This document shows, piece after piece, positions 1-8,076 of a DNA stretch of 64,000 bases. A program made the translations under genes and the position numbers. Source of the stretch: Paenibacillus alba (lineage in GTDB: Bacteria > Bacillota > Bacilli > Paenibacillales > NBRC-103111); NCBI RefSeq assembly GCF_013204855.1, contig NZ_JABMKZ010000008.1, forward strand, positions 62,001-126,000. The letters run 5' to 3'. The notes under the pieces were generated by a model. That model searched no databases and had not been told where the DNA came from. It saw only the letters and a program-made list of their open reading frames with translations. Each line of letters begins with the position of its first letter. Within the stretch, counting starts at the first letter, position 1.

Positions 1-2
1 CC

Positions 3-2174
3 ATGAATAAATCATTGAATAGAAGCTTTTATAGAATTGCAATTTTGTTGCTCCTCAGCATCTCGATGAATGCCCTGCTCTTGCTCAATCCGTTTGGGGT
101 CTCTACGGCCAGCGCTTCATCAGTCACCAGTCCCTCTACACCGACAGTTCAACTGTCCGGTCCAGCCTCCATCAGTGTAAATGAACAAGTGTATGTGAAT
201 GTTTCACTGATTGGAGCACCAAATGATTCAACCGTAGGTAAATTTGTGTTTGCCTATAATCAGGAAGCCTTTGAATACATAAAAACGACGTCGTCCAAAT
301 CCAGCTTAAACATCGTAAGTGAAAATAGCGCGCCTGGCCAAATCAGCATCGTCGTGACCGATTCTGCGGGAGGACTGACTCAAACGGGTCCAGTACTTGC
401 GTTAGCCTTCAAAGCCAAGACGGCGACAGACCTTAACGGAATCACGGGTTCCGTAGAGCTGGGGCTCTCTGATGGCAGCATCATACAGACGCAGGCTTCC
501 TCCATGCCACTCCAAATATCCAGCATGGTTCAGGGCGATCTTAACGGCAACCATGTTTGGGATGTCGGAGATCTTGCTTTATTAATGAAATACTTCGGTA
601 TCGATGCCCAGAATCCGAACTGGGGATTCGTTTCATCCGCAGACTTCAACAATGACGGCATCATCAATATCGCGGATCTTGCGTATCTTGGCAAAAAAAT
701 TGTTTACGACAACGGACAGCCGTTTCAACTCATGGAAGCTGATATTATGGGCATTCAGAATGAGATGGCAGCCGGCAAGTTGACGTCGGTGCAACTCGTT
801 CAGATGTATTTGGATCGGATTGCTGCTTATGACAAACAGGGTCCAACGATTAAATCACTGATTACGATTAATTCAAATGCTGCAGCAATTGCCGCAAGTC
901 TGGATCAAGAACGCAAGGATACAGGTCCGCGTGGCCTGCTGCATGGAATCCCAATCATTGTGAAAGACAATTATGACACCGTCGACATGCCTACAAGTGC
1001 TGGGTGTACCTGTCTGAAAGATAACCAGACCGTGAGCGATTCTTATATGGTCAAGAAGTTAAAGGATGCCGGAGCCATCATATTGGCCAAAGCCAATTTG
1101 AGTGAATTTGCCATCAATACAGACACGAATAGCTCACTAGGCGGCCAAACGAAAAATCCTTACGTATTGACCCAAAATCCAGGTGGTTCCAGCGGTGGAA
1201 CAGGAGCATCCATCGCTTCTAATTTCGGGGTTGCTGGGCTGGGTACGGATACAGGCGGTTCTATTCGAATTCCTTCCTCCTACAACAGCATCGTTGGGAT
1301 TAGACCTACAATCGGCTTGACGAGCCGAGATGGCATCATTCCGTTGGCACTTTCCCAGGATGTTGGCGGTCCAATGACGAGGACAGTAGCAGATGCAGCT
1401 ATCATGCTTGATGCGGTGAGCGGTTACGATCCTAATGACATTGTAACAGCAGGCAGCATTGGCAAAAAGCCGACAAGCTATACGAATTATTTGGTTAAAG
1501 ACGGGCTTAAAGGCGCGCGTATCGGGCTTGTCACCAATACGTCTGTGATCGGCAGCAATCAAGAAGTGCTTAGCCTGCTGAACAAAGCGGCTGACAGCAT
1601 GCGGGCTCAAGGCGCGGTTGTCACGAATGTCTATATCCCTAATGCAGACACCATTGTGGGCTATTCGAGCTTAAGCGCCTATGAATTCAAATACAATTTA
1701 AATGATTATTTGTCCAACCCGCGCTTGGTCAATCCTAGTTCCGTTCGCTATCATTCACTAACGGATATTGTCAATTCCCAAACGGATTTCTTGTCTTCTC
1801 TGAAATCTACATTAACCACGAGAAACAATGTGGCGTCACTGGATACCAATCAAGATTACAAAGATATTTTGTTATTCAGAACGCGTTTGACGCAGCAATC
1901 GCTGCTTCGTCTAATGGCCGACAATAATCTCGATGTCCTGCTTTATCCAGCTACTACGACACCGACCAGCGGCGGCAACGCCAACCGTCTAAGCCCGTTC
2001 TCCGGCTTCCCAGCAATCAGCGTACCGGCAGGTTACGTAACTAACGGAACACCGATTGCCATTGAGCTTCTTGCTCGACCTTATGAGGAAGGCCAGTTAA
2101 TCAAAATTGGTTATTCCTATGAGCAAGCAACACATAACCGGGTAGCACCGAAAAGTGTACCAGCGCTGCCTTAA
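3..2174 (+). CDS. Secreted amidase-signature hydrolase with cohesin-like and dockerin-like domains
   Basis: Residues 1-39 form a signal peptide. A cohesin-like beta domain follows at about 48-172. A dockerin-like pair at about 177-232 has two 12-residue calcium loops (DLNGNHVWDVGD and DFNNDGIINIAD). From about 246 on it is an amidase-signature enzyme with the full Ser-cisSer-Lys triad: K321 in IIVKDN, cis-S396 in GGSSGG and S420 in TDTGGSIR. The family hydrolyses amide bonds; the substrate here is unknown. The dockerin-like part suggests docking to a cohesin, and the next gene encodes a cohesin-like surface protein. The ATG lies 2 bases from the window edge, so no ribosome site is visible; I accept it because a complete signal peptide begins there. 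Confidence 0.9.
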   Translation: MNKSLNRSFYRIAILLLLSISMNALLLLNPFGVSTASASSVTSPSTPTVQLSGPASISVNEQVYVNVSLIGAPNDSTVGKFVFAYNQEAFEYIKTTSSKSSLNIVSENSAPGQISIVVTDSAGGLTQTGPVLALAFKAKTATDLNGITGSVELGLSDGSIIQTQASSMPLQISSMVQGDLNGNHVWDVGDLALLMKYFGIDAQNPNWGFVSSADFNNDGIINIADLAYLGKKIVYDNGQPFQLMEADIMGIQNEMAAGKLTSVQLVQMYLDRIAAYDKQGPTIKSLITINSNAAAIAASLDQERKDTGPRGLLHGIPIIVKDNYDTVDMPTSAGCTCLKDNQTVSDSYMVKKLKDAGAIILAKANLSEFAINTDTNSSLGGQTKNPYVLTQNPGGSSGGTGASIASNFGVAGLGTDTGGSIRIPSSYNSIVGIRPTIGLTSRDGIIPLALSQDVGGPMTRTVADAAIMLDAVSGYDPNDIVTAGSIGKKPTSYTNYLVKDGLKGARIGLVTNTSVIGSNQEVLSLLNKAADSMRAQGAVVTNVYIPNADTIVGYSSLSAYEFKYNLNDYLSNPRLVNPSSVRYHSLTDIVNSQTDFLSSLKSTLTTRNNVASLDTNQDYKDILLFRTRLTQQSLLRLMADNNLDVLLYPATTTPTSGGNANRLSPFSGFPAISVPAGYVTNGTPIAIELLARPYEEGQLIKIGYSYEQATHNRVAPKSVPALP

Positions 2175-2287
2175 TACGAATCCGACTCGATAGACATCAT
2201 GCGATCCAAATAAATGGATGATAGGGATTCCTAATGAGGGGAGATCCTATCATCCGATTCTTTAAATGAGAAGGGACGAACCTGGCT

Positions 2288-3769
2288 ATGGCGCGTAAAA
2301 AACAGGCTCTATTTATGATGGTATTGCTATTCATCCTGCTACTGCCGCAACAAATCATGGCGGCACCCTATTCACCATCGATTTCTTTAGAAGCTTCCAA
2401 GAATGTCCTGAACATGGGTAAAGAATTCACAGTTACTGTAAAAGGTAGCAATCTGGAAGATGTCTATGCGTATCAGCTAAATCTGTATTTCAATCCGAAT
2501 CAATTGAAGTTCAAGCTGGGTAGCGAATCGACGTCTATCGTCGGTTTCAGTACACCCGTTGCATTTTCTGAGGAGGGCGGAACCCATCTTGTGTTTGCCC
2601 ATACCAAGTCAGGGAAAGCAGCTGGCGACAGTGGAGCGCAAGATCTTGCTACCTTTACCTTCACAACGACAGGTTATGGTTCAGCTAGCGTTGCTTTGAA
2701 AGATACTTTGCTTATCGACTCCAAAGAGTCTCAATCTACAACATCTGTCGCATTGGTCAGCACTTCGATTGTTACCACAGGCGATGAAGGAAGCAGCAGC
2801 GGAGGAGGCAGAGGAGGAGTGCCATCCAAAGAAGATATCATTGCCGCTGAGGGTGGATCGTTGACTTTACATGGCGCTACAATTGATGTGCCCGCCGGAG
2901 CTCTTGATAATGATATTAAGGTGACCGTAGATAAAGTAAGCGATATTTCTATGCTGCCCGTTGACTCATCGCTCAAATTAATAAGTGATGTCTATGAAAT
3001 TAAAAAAGATAAAGAAGGCGAGTTTAAAAAACTTGTTGTCATTACCTTGCCTTTCGACAAATCGGTAGTGGACTTTACAAAGTCTTTTGTAGGTGTATAT
3101 TGGTTGAATGAACAAACGCATACATGGGTTCTACTGGATGATCTGCACGTGGACCAAGTTAATGGGACGGCTTCAGGATCTGTTAAGCATTTCACCAAAT
3201 TTGCGGTTTTGATTTCCGCTAAAAAAGATTCTGATCTTGCTGGAACTTCTTTTGCCGATATCAAGGGACATTGGGCTGAAGCTAGCATCCGTGAGTTAAT
3301 CAAGTTAGGTGCAATCAACGGATATCCAGACAATTCTTTTAAACCAGACAACCAAATCACGCGAGCTGAATTCGTTGCCGTTATCGTCAAGGCTTTGAAT
3401 CTGAAAGCGCAGGCTGCCTTGAATTTCGATGACACGTCGGCACATTGGGCAAAAAATGAGATTGCAATTGCCGCTGCACTTGGTGTGGTGAACGGCTATA
3501 CGGAACAGGCTTTTGGTCCTGACGATGTCATAACAAGAGAGCAAATGGCAGCGATCGTCATTCGTGCCGCTCAGATAGAGCCGGTTAGTAAGAACATTGA
3601 TGTTACCGATAGCCCGGCGATATCGGATTGGGCACGTACTGCTCTTGCGACCGCTATGGCCAAAGGATTGGTTGATGGTTATGAAGACCATACAGTGAAG
3701 CCGCAGGCGAACACATCTCGCGCCGAAGCTGCAACTGTCATTCTAAGAGCGCTGAAATTAACGAAGTAA
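2288..3769 (+). CDS. Cohesin-like, SLH-anchored surface protein
   Basis: A signal peptide (about 1-25) precedes a cohesin-like beta domain (about 28-150), a Gly/Ser-rich linker, a ZU5-like beta domain beginning GGSLTLHG (about 190-310) and three SLH repeats (about 322-493). SLH repeats bind secondary cell-wall polymers, so the protein should be displayed on the wall. Cohesin plus SLH is the layout of cellulosomal anchoring scaffoldins, and the gene upstream encodes a dockerin-like amidase, which suggests a physical pair. The spacing of 113 bp fits a shared transcript. The start follows a GAGAAGGGA site. Cohesin-dockerin specificity cannot be judged from sequence alone. Confidence 0.85.
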   Translation: MARKKQALFMMVLLFILLLPQQIMAAPYSPSISLEASKNVLNMGKEFTVTVKGSNLEDVYAYQLNLYFNPNQLKFKLGSESTSIVGFSTPVAFSEEGGTHLVFAHTKSGKAAGDSGAQDLATFTFTTTGYGSASVALKDTLLIDSKESQSTTSVALVSTSIVTTGDEGSSSGGGRGGVPSKEDIIAAEGGSLTLHGATIDVPAGALDNDIKVTVDKVSDISMLPVDSSLKLISDVYEIKKDKEGEFKKLVVITLPFDKSVVDFTKSFVGVYWLNEQTHTWVLLDDLHVDQVNGTASGSVKHFTKFAVLISAKKDSDLAGTSFADIKGHWAEASIRELIKLGAINGYPDNSFKPDNQITRAEFVAVIVKALNLKAQAALNFDDTSAHWAKNEIAIAAALGVVNGYTEQAFGPDDVITREQMAAIVIRAAQIEPVSKNIDVTDSPAISDWARTALATAMAKGLVDGYEDHTVKPQANTSRAEAATVILRALKLTK

Positions 3770-3817
3770 ACGCAGTCTGAAAGAAAGCTGATGACCCAGG
3801 GGATCGGTACACAATGA

Positions 3818-3862
3818 AAAAAAGTTAAAGGACTTATCTAAAAGGTCCTTTAACTTTTTTTG
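3818..3862. terminator. Bidirectional intrinsic terminator
   Basis: A long hairpin with stem GTTAAAGGAC/GTCCTTTAAC is flanked by a run of A on the left and T on the right. It therefore works in both directions. It separates the convergent SLH protein and chemotaxis receptor genes. Confidence 0.85.
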
Positions 3863-3864
3863 AA

Positions 3865-5709
3865 TTAATTTACTTTAAAATGGTTGACCGATTGTCTCAA
3901 GTTCTGGGAAATGCTGCTTAACGAATGGGCGGAACCTGCCATGCCGCTCAGAGAGTCAAGCTGCCTTCCGGTCGTTGCGGCAACTGCTGTTGCCGAAGAA
4001 GCCGAGCGATGAGCGATGGTGTTCATCTCCTCGATGGTCACGGACACCTGTATAGAGCTTGCCGCCAACACTTGAGCGGCAGTTGCCGCTCCCTGGATGC
4101 TGCGATTGACATCCTCCGCGGAAGAAACAATGTTCGCAAAGGATACTTCCACTTGCCCAATGCTCTCCAGTCCCTTATCTACCTCGCCTAGTCCCTGCTT
4201 CATCGTAATGGCTACTTGGTGCGTATCTGTTTGGATCTGCTTGATCATTGCGCCGATATGCTTAACCGCATTAGCTGATTGCTCAGATAGTTTCTTGACT
4301 TCTTGAGCGACAACAGCGAAACCTCGTCCGTATTCTCCTGCCCGTGCCGATTCAATCGCTGCATTCAGGGCTAGCAAGTTAGTTTGCTGCGATAAATCTC
4401 CAATCAGATTGACAATGTTGCCGATATCGCGGGAATGTTCTTCGAGTTTCCGAATCCCTTTTTCGCCATGGACGACGGCTTCGCTAATGTTATGCATCAC
4501 ATGAACGACGGTTTGTACAGAGGAGTCGCCTTTCCTTGCTTGCAGTGAAGCTTCCGCAGCCATCGACGAAACTTCTACGGTAGAGTCTGCAATCTTTCTG
4601 AGGCCATCTATAATTTGATCAATGGCCACGCTGGTTTGTTCAGCGCCTAACATCTGATCACTTGCTCCTGCAGCTACGCTCTCTATGGATTGCTTCACCT
4701 CGCCAGCGGCCTCAACATTGCGTTCGCAATGTTCGAGGAGCTGATTGGACGACCCTGCGACGGTATCGGATGTGTCGCGTATTTGCTTAATCGTGTCTCG
4801 GAGATTCAGGGTCATACGATTTAGTGAATGAACCAAAAGCCCGATTTCATCGCGGTTTTTGACGTTAATGGCTGAGGAAGAAAGGTCTCCCTCGGCGATT
4901 TTTTGCAGGGTGGCGGATACTTGTCTCACTGGCTCGGCAATATTGGCTGAGAGGAGGAGCGCCAGACCAATGGAGAGAATAACCGCAAGAGATACCGCAA
5001 TTCCGGTGTTGCGAACAGCGCTGTAGTAGAGGCCTTCGCTGCTGTTGGATAAAGTTACAGCACCGTCGAAATTCAGTTTGCCTAGGGCATCGATCTCTTG
5101 CTGCATCGATTCATAGGCTTCTTTGGACTTCTTCAGCATCTTGGAAATCTGGTCAGCATAGGCACCAGCACCTTCCACGAAATTGACCCTTGTTGCCATA
5201 ATGAATGAATCCGAGTATACGTCTTTATAGGCAGACCATTTGGCCTTCAATTGTCCAACATGCATGCGTTCCTCGTCACTTTGCACTTTTTGGCTATAAA
5301 GCACCAAATTATCGTCGATTTGCTTGAAAATCGCGCCAGACTGCGGGATGAACTGCTTTTTATTATCCTCATTCGGTTCCATAATCATCGTAGCCTGCAA
5401 GGCTAGCATTTGTTGCGCAAGCAAATTAATTTTGTTGATGGTATTGATTCCCTGCAAGGAAGAGTTAGTAATTTCTCCTGTCAGTTTTTGCATGGATGAC
5501 ATATTAATTAGCCCGGTAAAGCCAACGATTGCTGACAAAACGATCGTAATCAGAAAAGAGCCGAGCAATTTTTTGCGCACCGTAAAGGGCTTTGCCTTTG
5601 CTATTACACGACCAGCGTTTCCTCTGAATACGGCTTTGCAGAAGCCTAGCCATTCCTTATTGCGTTGTTGAATCCAGTTCCTCCGCTTGGAGAATTTGAT
5701 GTTGTGCAT
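3865..5709 (-). CDS. Methyl-accepting chemotaxis protein
   Basis: This membrane chemoreceptor would signal to CheA/CheW. TM1 is at about 51-70, an extracellular four-helix sensor region follows, TM2 is at about 232-256, then a HAMP domain (about 257-312) and a long cytoplasmic signalling coiled coil to the end. The hairpin tip is well conserved ([20 protein letters not shown] and [13 protein letters not shown]). The ATG is preceded by GGAGGG at 6 nt. The roughly 40-residue basic N-terminal extension before TM1 is longer than usual. The ligand cannot be inferred. The gene stands alone, divergent from the cysteine desulfidase gene. Confidence 0.95.
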   Translation of the reverse strand: MHNIKFSKRRNWIQQRNKEWLGFCKAVFRGNAGRVIAKAKPFTVRKKLLGSFLITIVLSAIVGFTGLINMSSMQKLTGEITNSSLQGINTINKINLLAQQMLALQATMIMEPNEDNKKQFIPQSGAIFKQIDDNLVLYSQKVQSDEERMHVGQLKAKWSAYKDVYSDSFIMATRVNFVEGAGAYADQISKMLKKSKEAYESMQQEIDALGKLNFDGAVTLSNSSEGLYYSAVRNTGIAVSLAVILSIGLALLLSANIAEPVRQVSATLQKIAEGDLSSSAINVKNRDEIGLLVHSLNRMTLNLRDTIKQIRDTSDTVAGSSNQLLEHCERNVEAAGEVKQSIESVAAGASDQMLGAEQTSVAIDQIIDGLRKIADSTVEVSSMAAEASLQARKGDSSVQTVVHVMHNISEAVVHGEKGIRKLEEHSRDIGNIVNLIGDLSQQTNLLALNAAIESARAGEYGRGFAVVAQEVKKLSEQSANAVKHIGAMIKQIQTDTHQVAITMKQGLGEVDKGLESIGQVEVSFANIVSSAEDVNRSIQGAATAAQVLAASSIQVSVTIEEMNTIAHRSASSATAVAATTGRQLDSLSGMAGSAHSLSSISQNLRQSVNHFKVN

Positions 5710-5849
5710 GCTTGCCCTCCGTTTTGTAGAATATATAATAGAGTTAGTTTAACGTACATTAATTCGGAGAAGGTAAGCGGTGTTCAAAGAATTTGTTAAA
5801 TTTATCAATAAAAACTATGTCTGATTATAGATTTTATCTATATCAAAAT

Positions 5850-5899
5850 TAATTAATGACATTAATTAGTTGTATTGATTGTACCAACTATAGTATATT
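5850..5899 (+). promoter_or_regulatory. Perfect palindrome next to a candidate promoter
   Basis: TAATTAATG-A-CATTAATTA (5850-5868) is a perfect 9-bp inverted repeat. It sits one base before a possible -35 (TTGTAT, 5870-5875), with an 18-bp spacer to a possible -10 (TATATT, 5894-5899). It lies 85 bp upstream of the desulfidase gene, in an operator position. The promoter hexamers are weak. Confidence 0.5.
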
Positions 5900-5952
5900 T
5901 TAATCATCATTCGGAGGTCTTGGGTACCTGTCGGTGGTAAAGGAGGTACATC

Positions 5953-7233
5953 ATGGACACACATACATTCGTTCAAATTTTGAAAAGCGAACTCGTTGTC
6001 GCTCTTGGCTGCACAGAGCCGGTGGCAATAGCTCTTGCTGCGGCAAAGGCAAGAACTTATATGCCAGGGCACATTGACAAAATTACGGTGAAAGCCAGCG
6101 CTGGAATTATCAAAAATGCACTTGCTGTCGGCATACCTGGAACGAAGCTGACCGGGATCGATTTAGCTGCAGCATTAGGAGCTATTGCCGGGCAAGCGGA
6201 GAAACAGCTTGAAGTCCTCGCAGATATTAAATCAGAAGATATATCTATGGCTCAGTATATGGTTGAGCAAGGCCTATCTGTTTTCCAGCTTGCGGACACA
6301 ACAAAGAAGCTATACATTGAGGTCATTGTCGAATCCGAACAAAGATATGCCAAGGTTGTTATTACAGATAATCATACGAATATTACGCTGATCGAAGTCG
6401 ACGGGCAAGTTGTGGACACAGGGGGCTGCGCAAATGCCAGCTTCAAGAGTTCCAAAGAGGATCGGAACGAGCTAACGATAGACACTATTGTGGATTTCGT
6501 GAATATTGTTAATCTTGAAGACCTCCACTTGGTCAAACAAAGTATTGAACTGAACCGTAAAGCAGGTTTAGACGGTTTGGCGCATGCCTATGGGCTTGAA
6601 GTTGGGAAGACGATTAAGGAAAATGTGGCAATAGGAATATTGTCCGACGACCTGACTTCGCATGCCATGGCTCTAGCAGCCGCTGGATCGGATGCCCGTA
6701 TGGCTGGATCCAGCATGCCAGTCATGGCGAATTCCGGCAGCGGCAATCAGGGCATTGCAGCGACGAACCCTGTTATCGCGGCAGCTGAGAAGCTAGGTTC
6801 ATCGGAGGAACAACTCATTCGTGCCGTTGCTTTAAGCCATTTGGTCACGATTCATATCAAATCCAAGTTCGGCCGATTATCCGCCTTATGCGGAGTTACG
6901 GTATCCGCTACGGGAGCAAGCTGCGGCATTGCCTATTTGCTTGGCGGCGGAAAAAAGGAGATTAAAGCAGCTATTCAGAACATGCTTGGCAATGTGACGG
7001 GCATGATGTGTGATGGAGCCAAAGGCGGCTGCGCGATGAAAGTAGCGACCTGCACGAGTGCAGCAGTGCAATCTGCGCTTCTCGCTTCCAAAGGTATGTC
7101 CATTTCATCGACGAATGGCTTTATCGAAGAAGATGCCGAGAAGACCATTGATAACTTTTGCCGGATTGGGAATGAAGCAACTTCGGAAATTGACAAGCTT
7201 GTTCTCGAAATGATGATGAATAAAAATAGGTAG
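5953..7233 (+). CDS. L-cysteine desulfidase family protein (UPF0597, CyuA/YhaM/CdsB type)
   Basis: The whole length matches the UPF0597 family, represented by E. coli CyuA (YhaM) and archaeal CdsB, Fe-S enzymes that break L-cysteine into pyruvate, ammonia and sulfide. Family signatures are present: ALGCTEPVAIALA near the N-terminus, MANSGSGNQGIAATNP in the middle, and the cysteine-rich CGVTVSATGASCG and MMCDGAKGGCAMKVAT, whose cysteines are candidate cluster ligands. Length (426) is normal. The ATG follows AAAGGAGG at a good distance. No cysteine transporter lies beside it. A serine dehydratase-like activity is the main alternative. Confidence 0.88.
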   Translation: MDTHTFVQILKSELVVALGCTEPVAIALAAAKARTYMPGHIDKITVKASAGIIKNALAVGIPGTKLTGIDLAAALGAIAGQAEKQLEVLADIKSEDISMAQYMVEQGLSVFQLADTTKKLYIEVIVESEQRYAKVVITDNHTNITLIEVDGQVVDTGGCANASFKSSKEDRNELTIDTIVDFVNIVNLEDLHLVKQSIELNRKAGLDGLAHAYGLEVGKTIKENVAIGILSDDLTSHAMALAAAGSDARMAGSSMPVMANSGSGNQGIAATNPVIAAAEKLGSSEEQLIRAVALSHLVTIHIKSKFGRLSALCGVTVSATGASCGIAYLLGGGKKEIKAAIQNMLGNVTGMMCDGAKGGCAMKVATCTSAAVQSALLASKGMSISSTNGFIEEDAEKTIDNFCRIGNEATSEIDKLVLEMMMNKNR

Positions 7234-7258
7234 TATAGAAGACATTCTTGTGCTGAAC

Positions 7259-7302
7259 AAAAAGACCGGAATTCCATGGATATGGGCTTCTGGTCTTTTT
7301 TA
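7259..7302 (+). terminator. Intrinsic terminator after the desulfidase gene
   Basis: The stem AAAAAGACCGGAA/TTCTGGTCTTTTT (one G-T pair) ends in a T run. Confidence 0.75.
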
Positions 7303-7304
7303 AG

Positions 7305-7579
7305 TTCTGGATCGTGGCTTGTCGGGAGTACGCAGAGCATACGGGAAACCGTGCTTTCGCAGCGGAAATGCTGGAACCTGCTCGACTGGGCGCCGATGGA
7401 TCAATCGGATGATGGCATTGTTACACATCAGAATGTGATGCTGGCGTTCGAACATATTCAGCATGCAGACGCAAGTGATGGCGCTTCTAGCAGGCGTTGC
7501 GGAAGGGGAGCGGTATGCAACGCTTAATACCTACTTGACTGACACTCCGGAAGGATTTGTACCGATCGGCGAAGGATAA
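7305..7579 (+). pseudogene. Remnant of a glycosidase C-terminal region (possibly GH78 type)
   Basis: No intact gene is present, but coding-like sequence survives in two frames. One frame, reading to about 7470, gives WNLLDWAPMDQSDDGIVTHQN, reminiscent of the core of alpha-L-rhamnosidase-like GH78 proteins. The other, to the TAA at 7577, gives GERYATLNTYLTDTPEGF. There is no start or ribosome site, and the readable part overlaps the preceding terminator. I read it as a frameshifted and truncated leftover beside the fucosidase locus. The family assignment is from memory of the motif and is tentative. Confidence 0.4.
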
Positions 7580-7665
7580 GGATTTTGCCTCATAGACCGC
7601 ATGCGAGCGTATTGCTCGGTGCGGTTATTTTTGTCATTGGACGCTCTCAATTCCTCAAAAAAGAG

Positions 7666-7729
7666 TAAATTTGTTACTGACGATAAATAAATCTATTCCT
7701 TACTTTATAGGGACTTCGTAGGTAATAAT
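7666..7729 (+). promoter_or_regulatory. Activator direct repeat and -10, copy A
   Basis: Two 16-bp direct repeats, TAAATTTGTTACTGAC (7666) and TAAATCTATTCCTTAC (7688), start 22 bp apart. A -10 (TAATAAT, 7723-7729) follows with no good -35; the second repeat covers the -35 position. The same unit recurs at 10444, 13964 and 18238. This copy lies about 345 bp before the fucosidase gene. Confidence 0.75.
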
Positions 7730-7755
7730 GAATTAACAAGCAAGGAGGAAGCTGA

Positions 7756-7848
7756 GTGAGAACGTTTCGATGCTTGATAGCAGACGGGGAAGGTTTGGAA
7801 AGAGGGTTTTTTGAGCGCCTTTTTTTCTGGGGCAGGGTTAATTATTGA
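7756..7848 (+). CDS. Possible 30-residue leader ORF
   Basis: A GTG preceded by AGGAGG at 7 nt opens a 30-codon reading frame just downstream of copy A's -10. The peptide (beginning MRTFRCLIADGEG) resembles nothing I know. It could be a leader peptide or the stump of a deleted first gene. Only the ribosome site supports it. Confidence 0.25.
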   Translation: MRTFRCLIADGEGLERGFFERLFFWGRVNY

Positions 7849-8024
7849 TACGGAGCTGTAAGAATATTATTGTCACCAAATTATACGGGGGAACGGTATC
7901 AAACTACACAGGTTCTCAGATCAGCCTTGTTCCCGCAAATTCGCGGTTTTGTGTGTAATTTTTTGTAAAACGAAAAAATTTGAAATACATGCGAAAATAA
8001 ATGAAAATATGAGTTTTTTGAAGA

Positions 8025-8068
8025 TGCTATACTTTCTTCGATCAGTAATGATGGAGTTTTAGGGGGAG
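8025..8068 (+). promoter_or_regulatory. Extended -10 promoter and ribosome site of the fucosidase gene
   Basis: TGCTATACT (8025-8033) is an extended -10 with no -35. AGGGGGAG follows about 9 nt before the ATG at 8077. The gene may therefore have its own promoter in addition to copy A. A small hairpin (CCGC/GCGG at 7933-7946, then TTTT) lies between the two promoters. The stretch 7850-8020 is otherwise AT-rich and shows nothing recognisable. Confidence 0.5.
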
Positions 8069-8076
8069 TAAAATAA

